The notes beneath the pieces were generated by a model. The model was not told the DNA's origin and made no database searches. It was given only the letters and a program-made list of their open reading frames with translations. The position numbers were made by a program, and so were the translations under genes. 64,000 bases of DNA. Source: Ciona intestinalis. Lineage: Eukaryota; Chordata; Ascidiacea; Phlebobranchia; Cionidae. Below are positions 29,694 through 41,377 of the stretch, piece by piece. Numbering within the stretch: position 1 is the first letter of the stretch; every line of letters starts with the position of its first letter. The DNA lies in NCBI RefSeq assembly GCF_000224145.3, contig NC_020176.2:4501825-4565824 (forward strand), in the 5' to 3' direction.

Positions 29694-32600
29694 ATGTCGT
29701 TTGAAGAACACCAAGTAAAGCGTAGAAGGCTGAGTGAAAATGGTTCAGAACTTAAAGTAAGATTTTATTTTTACAATCTTGGATTTGTTTTTATGTAATG
29801 TTAAGTCAGTTTATAAAATGTAAAACTTATGCATTCTGTTTCCAGCAGCAAGAAGACTTCAGCTCTCATGAGCCACCCCATGAAAGGCCAGATAGGGAGA
29901 ATAAATTTTCACGGTAATTCTTTGTTTCTTTTTTATAAATTTAAAATTCTGCAATTAAGTCCATAAGTTATACTAACTGTAGCAACAACGATTCATTCTA
30001 TCAGCTAAATTTAAATATTTTCAATCGTAATTGTATATTTTGTTTGTTTTGTCACTGTATCATGACCTTGTACTTCAACTAATTTTTACTCTACGCTACT
30101 GTCTGTAGTTCCTAATAATTAAATAATTACAGAGAGCGCGAAATGGCGGACCAACCAAATAAAGTTCTCCTGTTCACTGTGGTCAATGCAGTTTACCCAA
30201 TCACCACGGTAAGTATTTTAATAACCGATTAATCAATATGCATTTTCACCCGTCACATAAAAACTTTCTGTGTTTCAGCTATAGCAAAGTAAGTTCTAGC
30301 TTTAGCGGAAAATGGTATAAGCAGTTAGGCATATAAAATTCATGAATGTCAGTATATTAGAAAACGAATTTATATATATACATACATAAATTAAATGTTC
30401 AACGATTAATATTATTTGCTACATCTTATGTTCCAGCTATAGCAAAGGCAAAATATTGTATGTAGTTTGGCATATAAAATTAATGAGTGTCAGTATATTA
30501 GAAAATCAATATAATAAATATATAAATTAAATGTTTGATGATTAATATTAACTTGTAATATTTTACACAGGATGTTTTGCACATGATATGTGAACCATGC
30601 GGAGAAGTCCAAAGGATTGTTATATTCAGGAAACGTGGAGTGCAAGCCATGATTGAATATCCTTTGTTGTTTTATTTTACAATGTAAATAAGTGACCATA
30701 ATAGTTTATATATTTACGGGCTTTTTATTTTAATTTACATGCTCATTGAGTAATTTTTAAGTATGGTAAAAAACTTTTAAAAACAGTCTGACAAGACCTC
30801 TAGATTGATAAAAGTTATTGGGGGTTTACCATTTAAGTCACAATAGAGTAGTGTGTATAAAATACCAAGTAAAATGTTTAAATTATATAAAATAATACAC
30901 AGGTTAGCATTGGGTATTTAATGCAGTTTAACTTTACAAATCTCCTAAGTTTTGAATGTTAATTTCTCTTAACTNNNNNNNNNNNNNNNNNNNNNNNNNN
31001 NNNNNNNNNNNNNNNNNNNNNNNNCTTATGTCCAGCTATAGCAAAGGCAAATATTGTATGTAGTTTGGCATATAAAATTAATGAGTGTCAGTATATTAGA
31101 AAATCAATATAATAAATATATAAATTAAATGTTTGATGATTAATATTAACTTGTAATATTTTACACAGGATGTTTTGCACATGATATGTGAACCATGCGG
31201 AGAAGTCCAAAGGATTGTTATATTCAGGAAACGTGGAGTGCAAGCCATGATTGAATATCCTTTGTTGTTTTATTTTACAATGTAAATAAGTGACCATAAT
31301 AGTTCATATATTTACGGGCTTTTTATTTTAATTTACATGCTCATTGAGTAATTTTTAAGTATAGTAAAAAACTTTTAAACAGTCTGACAAGACCTCTAGA
31401 TTGATAAAAGTTATTGGGGGTTTACCATTTAAGTCACAATAGAGTAGTGTGTATAAAATACCAAGTAAAATGTTTAAATTATATAAAATAAAAAAACAGG
31501 TTAGCATTGGGTATTTAATGCAGTTTAACTTTACAAATCTCCTAAGTTTTGAATGTTAATTTCTCTTTAACTTTTGTCGTACGTTCGGTTCAATCCAAGA
31601 TGCACAGCGGGCAAAAGCTTCGCTAAATGGAGCCGACATTTACTCTGGTTGTTGCACCTTGAAGATTGAATGGGCAAAGGTGAGATTCGTGTGAGGGTGT
31701 TTTAGGGCGTGCAAACCCCTTTTAGTGAAAAATAAGACATGAAATAATAATTCCTTTATTTGTCTTTTTGTTTATGGTAACAAAGATTTAAAAAATATTT
31801 TAACGAAAAGACAGGGTAAGCTATAATGACAAAGCAACAGTTGTTAAAACACGCTTACAGTTAAAACCATATTTACATTAAAATAACCATGCTTCATGGA
31901 ACGTACATCTGGTTTCCGCTTATCGCGTAAAGAATGTTTTAAAACAAAGTTGCAACCCTCTTTGTACTTTCTTAGATATTGCTCTGGTTTTAAGTAAAAC
32001 TATCATTGCTTTAAAACTTAAGCAGTATATATATATTTTTTTGTCATGCAGCCAGCAAGATTAAATGTTTATAAGAATGATGATGAAACTTGGGACTACA
32101 CAGGAGCTGTTGGTATGTTTCCTATATAACTTATATGCCATATACAATGTATACATGTATATTTAATATTAATCTAAGATTAGCAATATGTAACATATGT
32201 AGTTGTTAAATTTCTATATCACATTTTGTCATTTTATAATTATACTGTATACATCAGACAATATATTTACACAAGCAGCATTTCTACCATTCTTCATGTT
32301 CATAACATTTCAACATTTTGTTCTTTGCGTGTGACAACTTACTACAGAACTTACACGCCAACATTTTGGCTAACCAATAATACAGGCGCCAACACAGGGG
32401 ATGCGTGGTGGCCCCATCCCCCCCCCACCACTTGAAAACAGCAACAAAACACTACCTACCACATACTGGATTAACATTTGCTGTGTTTCACACACTTTAT
32501 AATATGCTGAACCATATGAAGCACAAGACCACAGCACCTACATTAGTCTGCATCTCAAGACAATAACATGATGTTAACCAACATTGAGACATCACATTAT

Positions 32601-35600
32601 TACAAGAAACATGGCTGATGATACAACGAAGACAGACAATGCAAAACAAACCCACAAAGTCACCACAAATCTCAGATCGTTGAAAATTTCTGCAGCCTTA
32701 ACACAAGTATGACACAACAGTTCAAAACAATATTATCAGGAAACAATCACAGACAAAAATTAATTGTTTTTTTTTGTGGTTTTTTTATTGATTGTAGCAA
32801 AGAAGATGCGTTTGAGAGGGTAAGACACAATCTTGCTGTGTTCATGGAAATCTAAGGATAAGTAACCAATTGTAGGAGAATATTTCTTGTGTATTTTACA
32901 TTTTGATTACTTGTTTACTGTATTTATATATAGTTTGGATTTGCATGGTGTACTATTTAGTAGGGTGAGAGAAGACGGACACCCCTAACACATATTAGTT
33001 AGTGCTCTTTGTTTACCGCCAAATAAGACGAGAAAATAGAATGAAAAGGTGTCCATCTTCTCCCACCCTGCTACTATTATCTGGTAACAATGACTGTATT
33101 TTTACAACTGAATTGTGAAGAATCTGTCTCTGTAATAATTGTATTAGTCAAAACATAGAATATGCTGCTTCTGGGATACTACTTTTCATATTTACTGGCT
33201 CAATGTGCTCAACTGCTCATATATATATTTGTTAATGCATTAACTTTGTGCAGTGAGGTTTTTAATTGCAGTGAAACAAAATTTTAAACTGAATTACAGA
33301 CTTGTTATGTTTCTTTAATTTAATTAAAAATGTTTGTGAATATTTTATTAAAATGAAGCCACCATCTTTTTATGCAAACTTAACTCTTTAATTCAAGTTG
33401 CAAAGAGAACCTCTGGTATAAATGTATTATTGTATGTTGCATTGAAAGCACGTTAGTTCTATGATGTAGAAGTTTTTGATTCTTCCGGTATTGCAAAGCA
33501 AACGTATGAAACTTGAGACAAAATTCACGAAAAGTTGGACTAAAACTAAAGTTTTTAAACCGTATAAAATGAGATAACCATTCTATATCATGCCTGGTAG
33601 CTGAAGTAACAGAATATCTTTAAATTTATGTCTATTTTATAAATACTGGTCAAATATGTCACATTGATATCTAATATTCCTTACAGACGAACCCAACATG
33701 CCAATGCAGCAACCTGCATTACTGGGCGACGCCCCTGCTGGTTTCTCCAACCCACCACCTTATAGAACAGGTGAGAGTGTGAGACCTTTTGGTATAATTC
33801 ATTTATATTTATTTTTGGTTTGTACAATGCCTATCATTGTAGTGCATATGGAGTTTAAAGTTTTCTGTGGCATAGGCCTGTACAATTTTGTTCCTGTGGT
33901 AAAAAAGTGTTTTTTCAAAACAATTTTAAAACTTTGCATATTTTTTAAGGCTGTAAATTTATAATTCTTCACCCTTCCTGGTAAAACAGGGCAAAGGATG
34001 CCGGTCCCTGCACAGCGTGGAAGGGGAGGTATGAGGGGAAGACCTCCGGTGTTGCATGCTAGACCCCGCAGACCAAATCCTCCTCTGATGAATACAAATG
34101 TTCATCAGGTATATGCTAATCAAATAATATTTTCTTTTTCTATCAATCTGATGACTGGATTTACTGGGGTTGTGGGCTAATCCTAGATCCCATGGCTTGC
34201 CACGCTGCAGGACCTCACCCACATAGCATAGAATGAGTTTATCTTTGCAGGGGGGAAAACAACAGTCGTTATACCTTTTGTGTTCTCTTTTATACACTTC
34301 ATGCCAGTTATGAATTACATCATCTGTAATGGAAGTGGCAACCATATAACCAACCAACCTAAAGCCCTATGTTTTTTACTCACACACTACAATACTTTAA
34401 TAAACAGCAGGGGCTACCAAATTTGATTTTATTGGGAAGGAGGCAAGATTTCTTTCTATCGTTGCCACAGATGTCTGCAGCTGCTTGACGGCGAGCATGG
34501 GTTGTAATTATCTAATACCCGTTTAACCAAACTAACAATAAGCAACAAATTCCTATCCACACTCTGCAATACTTATCCTTGCTTACAGTTAGCATGGGTT
34601 GTACGACTTGTACTTATCTTTACTTGCATTGAATAGATGCCAAACGAATACATGGGGGAGGACTATGGGCCCCCCATGGATGGCAACACAACAGTTCTCA
34701 TGGTTTACGGACTTAACCCTGAAAAAATGACTTGCGACCGAGTTTTCAATATTTTATGTTTGTATGGCAATGTTATGAAGGTAAGTTTGTTACAATGTGT
34801 TCAGTATGCAGTAGGTTTACCAGGTTGGGGTAAGATAGGACACCTTTTCATTCCATTTTCTCGTCCTATTTGGTAGTAAACAAAGAACATTCAAAGAATT
34901 ATAAAACCATATCTTCACGACTCCCATAGACCATTGTTAATTGTTTAAAACACCATCAGGACATTGGGATATTATGTGCTAAAGGTGTTCCATCTTACCC
35001 CACATTACTATATAATGTTGTTGCTGGGCTTATAATGACGTAAAAATCTGATCTGGCACTCATGTTTTGCAATAATTGATTTATGCTGAAAATATGTTAT
35101 GTGTGTATTTGCTGCTGGGAATATTTTTAATACAAAAACATTCTTCTGCCACTTAGAGTTCCGTAACGATTAAGAATTATGTTGTGAATTTAAAATATTA
35201 AAACCATCTTCTGGAAAATGATATGGTTTGTCAAGTTTGTATTGAAATTGACCAGAAATTCTGTCTTTTATGCAGAGAGCAGCCTCTTTGTTTTGTTTTG
35301 CCTATATATTTTTTTCCTAACACTCCCGAAATTTATATTTTCTTTTGTAATAATGTTGTTTGTTACATCATAAAGGTGAAATTCTTGAAAAGCAAACCAG
35401 GAACAGCCATGGTACAGATGGGAGATCCAAGTGCAGTAGGGCGGGCAATTTCAAATCTATCAGGAATGAAATTTTTTGATGAGAAACTTGTACTTGCGTG
35501 AGTTTATATTGTTATTATCATGGTATAGTTAGGTTACTGGTTCCTATCCTATGGTATATACCAGGGCTTGGTGAGAAAGTGTAATAAACATCAGGGGGTC

Positions 35601-38600
35601 GCTGAGAGTTCACCAAATTTAGGCAAAACACTCTATATGTTATACTATTAACCGTGGAGGGTTGCCGGAACTGTAGGAGGCTAAAGGGAGTCGTGAGCAA
35701 AATGTTTGGGATGCTCTGTAGCTCTAATCTCTCCTGTGGTGCATGAAGCTGAATTTTCTGCTATGTAAAAAGCTTGGCTGGATTAAGAGAAATAGCATTG
35801 AATGAAAAAAAAAACTAATAAATTCCATAAATCTAAACCTGATCAAGTGCTCATAGAGTTGAACGATTTTTGTGTAAAGAAATACAGTATGGAGTCTAAC
35901 CAAATAACCAATTGTATAACATAAGAGATATAATATACATATGCTTTATACTGAATGAAGTACATGGGTATTTTTTAATTCATTTTCCAAACAAGTCTAT
36001 ATTTCCCAATATTCTAATATCCTAATATGCTATAATTATTACTATAGACCATCAAAGCAACTTTATCTAACGGACACTGGACCAGTTGGTGACCTCCCTA
36101 ATGGAACGCCTGCTCAAGTAGATTTTGGAAACTCAAGAAACAACAGGTATCTATGTAATGTTACTGTGTTTGGGCTTGCAAAATCCTGACTAAGTTAAGA
36201 TTGACATGACTTTAGGTTAGCCTAATAAAATTAGTTAGGTTAAGTCCCAGACCTGTCTCATGTGAGTCCTCAACCAATTAATCTAATAATGAATCATATT
36301 GCGAGACCTGTGTGTCCAAGTCTGCACTACTGTATTATAAAGTACTGTGGGGGAAAAAGACACCTTTAGAACATAACATTCAAATATTCTGATTGTGTTT
36401 CATACGATTAACAACAGTCTATGGCAGTCCTGAGCATACAGTTTTATAATTATTTGAATGTGCTTGTTTACTACCAAATGGGATGAGAAAATACAATGTA
36501 AAGGTGTCCCATCTCCCCCCACCCTACTATACATACAGTCATACAACATGCAACTTAAATTAGTCATAAAAGCAAATTTCTTTGTCCACCAGGTTCCAAA
36601 CCAATGAACAAGCTGCTAAGAACCGAATACAGAACCCAGCCAAGGTATTGCATTATTACAATGCTCCACTTGAGTTAAATGAGGAAAAAATGAAAGAGGT
36701 AACTTGTGTTGTTTCTACATAAGCATGACATATTTGTTTAACGTGGCAGAAACTAGAAACCCAACCCTTTTTATTGAAAAAAGTATAACTGTGATTATAA
36801 CATAAATTTTTGTTTATTTTTTGAATAATGATACGAAATATTAAAATTTTTAAAACATTGAAAAGAATAGAATTAGAAGCAAAATGATGGTCGTTAAAAT
36901 AAGTTATTACACCACTGACTGCTTACATAGGTTTTTACTACCTTGGTGTTAATGTGTTGCAATATTGTCCTTGTGCCACGCATGTTATTTATGGTTGCTG
37001 TTACTATAGCTCATAAAGACTGCTGAGGTTTTAGTGGTTAGTTTATTCCTTCGGGGACAGAAGTGGTAATTCCACTTTTAATATTACCTCATGACTACAT
37101 AAGTTGCTCATACATACAATGATACAAATGGGTATTAGCTTAGTAATAATTTTGATACTGGTTTATATCAATATAAAAAAGAAGTCATGCTTTATGACAT
37201 TGTTCCATAAGAGTTCATGCTGTTGTAATTTAGTAATATAAGTCCCATTTTGTGGTGATCGGCTAAATCTGGCTTAAATCCTTGACAAGGACCTCACCCA
37301 CATAGAATAGAAGCCCATACTAAGCTGTCTATTAACTTAAATTCACCCAGATATGCCAAGAGTTTGATTTGGCACTTCCTGTCAAGTTTACTCCATTTAA
37401 GACAAGAAGTAAGTAAGAAATAATTGACATTTTGGGATGTTTTCCACTATTTTTATTAATATTTTTCCAGTACTTTGATATTTTAATACTATATCTTATA
37501 TTTTAAAAGATATATATATTTCCTTTAAATAGTATTTTACTACTATTTGGTACATCTAATATTTTGACCATTTGTTATAATGTTTTCTTCTATTTTTTAT
37601 CTCATAATAGTGTTCCAAATTTCTTATAAAATGGCAACACTGAAAAAATATTTGGTCATCACTGTAAATAATCTGCTTGATGTTACTTAAGCTCACAAAA
37701 GGATTACGTAATTTAAATGGACGTTGCGCAACAATGGTGATGTATTAATATACATCCATGTAATTGTGCTGTCGTTTCGTTTAACAATATCTTGTGTTCT
37801 TTTGTTTTTTTATCAAACGTTGCTGAATTATTTATAAGACATATTACATGTCAGTTTTGTTCGAATTTTTAAATATTTAAAGCTAGGATTATTGATAAAA
37901 TTGTAATCTTGAATAAGATTTAGTGATTTTGCCAAAAAAATTGGGGATTATTATTTTTTATCACAAACCTTTGTTACAAGCAATTTAAACGAACAAAATT
38001 AGGATTTTTTTATAATGTAGATAGAAAACTTTTTAATATTTTTATGCACCTCATGGCTCCTACTAACTGTCTTGCATACAAACCAGACACACATGGTGCA
38101 TACACCTCAATGCTCACAGTGGACTGTCTAGTTATAACGTGGATATCTTCTTATACACCAGACACGTGGTGTATTCATACACCACATTCTCACTATCAAG
38201 TTATAACATGGGTGTTTTCTTATACACCAGACACACATGGTGTATTCATACGCCTCATGCTCACTGTCAAGTTATAACATGGGTGTCTTGCTTATACACC
38301 AGACACACATGGTGTATTCATACACCTCATGTTCACTGTCAAGTTATAACAGTGGGTGTCTCCTTATACACCAGACACACATGGTGTATTCATACGCCTC
38401 ATGCTCACTGTAGAGTTATAACATGGGTGTCTTCTTATACACCAGACACACATGGTGTATTCATACACCTCATGCTCACTGTCAAGTAATAACATGGGTG
38501 TCTTCTTATACACCAGACACACATGGTGTATTTATACACCTCATGCTCACTGTCGAGTTATAAAGTGGGTGTCTCCTTATACACCAGACACACATTGTGC

Positions 38601-40479
38601 ATTCACGCCTCATGCTCACTGTAATCCATAACATGGGTGTCTTCTTATACACCAGACACACATGGTGTATTCATACACCTCATGCTCACTGTTGAGTTAT
38701 AACATGGGTGTCTTCTTATACACCAGACACACATGGTGTATTCATACACCTCATGCTCACTGTTGAGTTATAACATGGGTGTCTTCTTATACACCGGACA
38801 CACATGGTGTATTCATACACCTCATGCTCACTGTCGAGTTATAAAGTGGGTGTCTCCTTATACACCAGACACACATGGTACATTCATACGCCTCATGCTC
38901 ACTGTCGAGTTATAACATGGGTGTCTCCTTATACACCAGACACACATGGTACATTCATACGCCTCATGCTCACTGTCGAGTTATAACATGGGTGTCTTCT
39001 TATACACCAGACACACATGGTGCATTCATACGCCTCATGCTCACTGTAGAGTTATAAAGTGGGTGTCTCCTTATACACCAGACACACATGGTGCATTCAT
39101 ACAGCCTTTCAATCCATGAGATTCGAATCCTTTTGTATTCGAATCTAATTACGGGATTCGGAATTCTGTTTAATGACGTCATCACACATCACCTCACATA
39201 CTATATTAACAATTTTTGAAACTTATTAATTTAGAAAAAAAAAAATTTTGTGTTTGTGGGACTTTCGAGAGTAAACGTTTCGTAACGTCTTTTCATAGCT
39301 TGCTATACGTTTTGTGACGCAAAAAAACTACCCAATGGTATAATTTTTGATCATTTTACAGCTTGTGATCCAACAAGGCTGTTATGAAAGAGTCAATAAA
39401 CTGACTTTTGTGGGTAAAATTCATTTTCCTATAAATATAAAAAGATTCGAAATTCTAGATTCGAAATAAAGTATTCTAGGATATCCTAGAATACCTAATT
39501 ATTCTGTAATGTGCATCCCTATACACCAGACACACATGGTGTATTCATACGCCTCATGCTCACTGTCGAGTTACAACTTTAATTTAATTTTCTCGCAGGT
39601 GAACGCAGCTCATCTGGTTTAATGGAGTTCGATACAAAAGCTCAGGCCATGGAAGTATTGACGTATATCAACCATTATAAACTGGATAATCCAGGTGATT
39701 ACTATGTTTTAATATTCATAATTGTAATGTGAATGGGCCTAGTTATTTTAACTTATTTTATGTAATTTCTTAATTTTGTGATGAAAGCAGAAGGGTTGTT
39801 TTATAGCTTGTATGAAATCAATATTTGAAATGATATACAACTTAAATATGAATAATTAATATACAATGTCATGTTAAATTACCACTGTGTAATATGATAG
39901 TCTATGTTCAAACTCCCATAGCTACCTATTATTGATTTGAACGCATTAGTTGCAATGATGGCTCTTAACCAAGAAAGGAGAATGTTAAAGTTTTCATGGC
40001 TTGTAAATAATAACAGTTATGTTTTGATATGGTCAGCAAATAGTTTAGAAGCCCTTGTCGTCTACCTTCGGGGAAGTGACAGGCTTTAAAATCTGGTACA
40101 TCTACATGCGGTAGCACCCTGGGTGTTGAGGTAGGCCAACTCGGGCCTAAATTCCAGTTCCCATACCATGCCTCACTGCAGGATCTCACCCATTGAATAA
40201 AATGTACAATGTTAGGATAATGGGCCAATTCTTGCCTAAATCTTAGGGCTCAGTGTGTGTTACACTACAGGACCTAACCCAAAATAAAATATCAATATTT
40301 CAGTAAATCTAGTTAAGAAGTAAGTGTCAATACAAGAGACAGAAATATACAAGGGTTAGGATGTACTGTATCATTACACCGATCAAGTTTCTAACAATGA
40401 CGTACTTTCCACAGCCGGCAGATTCCCTTACATACTCAAGCTTTGTTTCTCAACTGCTAGCACAGCAACCCGAGACTGA
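29694..40479 (+). CDS. HNRNPL: Heterogeneous nuclear ribonucleoprotein L
   Basis: RNA-binding splicing regulator of the PTB/hnRNP L family. Exons: 29694-29756, 29846-29913, 30133-30208, 31169-31254 (or its duplicate 30571-30656), 31583-31679, 32052-32112, 33687-33770, 33990-34108, 34637-34780, 35376-35497, 36048-36146, 36593-36698, 37351-37408, 39599-39694, 40415-40479; 447 residues, phases all agree. Visible RRMs: one from NKVLLFTVVNAVYPITT through IYSGCCTLKIEWAK (aligns to vertebrate RRM2), one from NTTVLMVYGLNPEKMTCDRV through SKQLYLT (RRM3), and a C-terminal one ending PYILKLCFSTASTATRD (RRM4). A Gly/Pro/Arg-rich linker lies between. No RRM1 is visible, and the first two exons are charged and short. 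The intron after 31254 has AT-AC ends of U12 type. Exon 2 has a tandem CAGCAG acceptor. AATAAA lies at 40621. The intron 37409-39598 holds a large minisatellite. Confidence 0.94.
29844..29848 (+). promoter_or_regulatory. NAGNAG tandem splice acceptor, HNRNPL exon 2
   Basis: TCCAGCAG precedes exon 2. Use of the first or second AG adds or drops one Gln without changing frame. Confidence 0.7.
30425..31574 (+). repeat. Duplicated HNRNPL segment around a 50-N gap
   Basis: 30425-30974 and 31025-31574 are ~550-bp near-identical copies including one exon and its flanking introns, separated by exactly 50 N. The copies end at the same point (TTCTCTTAACT versus TTCTCTTTAACT). A second in-frame copy of the exon would disrupt the RRM, so these are almost certainly two haplotypes joined in the assembly. 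Confidence 0.92.
31255..31582 (+). other. U12-type AT-AC intron in HNRNPL
   Basis: The exon ends ATTGA and the intron begins ATATCCTTTG, the consensus of a U12 5' splice site. The intron ends TCTCTTTAACTTTTGTCGTAC, with a U12 branch-like CTTTAAC about 11-13 bases before an AC end. Splicing GA|G rebuilds GVQAMIE-F-GSIQDAQRAKA, exactly the hnRNP L order. No GT-AG pair nearby restores this frame. The duplicated copy has the same donor at 30657. Confidence 0.85.
31790..31930 (-). repeat. Third dispersed repeat family (~150 bp)
   Basis: GACAAAGCAACAGTTGTTAA followed by AACACGCTTACAGTT recurs, diverged, at about 16300-16380, 27010-27095, 36770-36960, 45880-46060 and (reversed) 61640-61730. It has no clear terminal inverted repeats by eye; it may be another MITE or SINE. 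Confidence 0.55.
32959..33075 (+). mobile_element. Cimi-like MITE, internally deleted
   Basis: Both ends are present (GTAGGGTGAGAGAAGACGGA; GGTGTCCATCTTCTCCCACC), but the middle is lost, leaving 117 bp. Confidence 0.88.
34160..34232 (-). repeat. Fourth dispersed repeat family
   Basis: GCAGGACCTCACCCACATAG and its upstream words (CCTAGATCCCATGGCTTG) recur at about 14935-15010, 26440-26530, 27570-27630, 37255-37310, 40110-40290, 53240-53390, 54505-54590 and 56150-56200 in both orientations. It is short, diverged and non-coding. Confidence 0.6.
34240..34335 (-). repeat. SINE 3' module, inverted
   Basis: GGGAAAACAACAGTCGTTAT and CACTTCATGCCAGTTATGAA mark a reverse copy in an HNRNPL intron. Confidence 0.75.
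34818..35013 (-). mobile_element. Cimi-like MITE, full length
   Basis: Ends GGTTGGGGTAAGATAGGACA and GGTGTTCCATCTTACCCCAC; all internal marks are present in reverse orientation. Confidence 0.9.
36339..36531 (+). mobile_element. Cimi-like MITE, full length
   Basis: Ends ACTGTGGGGGAAAAAGACAC and GTGTCCCATCTCCCCCCACC, in an HNRNPL intron just before the exon at 36593. Confidence 0.9.
38043..39108 (+). repeat. Minisatellite, ~15 units of ~71 bp
   Basis: Unit landmarks: CACTGTCGAGTTATAACATG, GGTGTCTTCTTATACACCAG, ACACACATGGTGTATTCATA, CGCCTCATGCT. About 1066 bp, with units 90% or more alike by eye. Because 71 is not a multiple of 3, the open frames that run through it are artefacts of repeat phase. 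It lies in an HNRNPL intron. A further unit piece lies at 39523-39575, after an inserted stretch. Confidence 0.95.
39109..39522. mobile_element. Probable hAT-like insertion splitting the minisatellite
   Basis: About 410 bp of unrelated AT-rich sequence interrupts the array. Its right end GTAATGTGCATCCCTA is, on the reverse strand, TAGGGATGCAC, an end type seen in hAT elements (from memory). Inside are inverted words around GATTCGAAT and TTCGAATC. The left end is not a clean partner, so the element may be truncated. No coding capacity. Confidence 0.5.
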
Positions 40480-41377
40480 ATAGAATAACAAGGCTGTAAA
40501 TAGATGATTCAGAATGAACTTTGACCAACTTTCAACTGTTGCAGCACCAATTTGCCGACGGTGCAAAACTTTGTGTCGTATTGCTCAGTAATTAAAAATG
40601 TTTGTTTTCAAAACATTTCAAATAAAGAACTTTAATGTATTCTGTGTTTTAATTTTAATACAAGTGGTTTACAAGGAGTTGCGTGCATGGAACCTTTGTG
40701 CTCGCTCAGAAGTTTCTTTTGGACATTTATTTCAGTCCTGTGTACACTGCACATACCTTATGCCAACAGTATAACTGAGTCTACGCACTTTGTGGTTGCA
40801 AATGTTATAGCAATTACCACCAGTGTAATTAGGTCACATTACAGCAATGTCTTTTACAGCCTTGTTGCTTTACACTCTTGGGATTTACTAATTAGCATGT
40901 AACTACTATTGTGTACCTTTTAATGGTACTGCCTATGTAGTAGCAGAATGCTTGCTCTATTTTTCGTTTCGCAAACGCTCAGTATTGAATGTAATATGTT
41001 CCAAGTTGCCATATTTCTCTGGAGCATAAAACGTAATACTATCTGGATAGCGGGTTCACTTAAGTTCTTAAGGTAACCATGTGTTATGTACACAATGTAT
41101 TGTTTACCATTGTCTGTGGTTAAAACTGCTGACCTAGTTTGACTCAAAGCGTTGCCTGCTGAAAATAACATTCAATAAAGTTGTGTTTGTATTCAACCAA
41201 CTTATCAGCGAGATATGTTGACAGTAGAGAGGTTTAAGAACTCAGTGATACAATAAAACAATAGGAACAACGTAGGGCATAAAACTGATGTTTCAAAAAC
41301 ACAATATTTTTCTAAACACTTGATGTGTGTGCTAAGCACCATGTTCGTTATACACCTTATTCATATAAAGCACCCAA
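40480..41377. other. Convergent intergenic, HNRNPL to Kelch gene
   Basis: HNRNPL 3' UTR with AATAAA at 40621. The rest shows short open frames on both strands (40687-40902 +, 41171-40920 -) without recognisable motifs. No clear repeat. Confidence 0.5.

Noticed and set aside
38044-39057. Several 60-116-codon open frames with MVYSYTSCSL-like repeats
   Set aside because: They are phases of the 71-bp minisatellite; the same residues appear in shifted frames, and the array is inside an HNRNPL intron.
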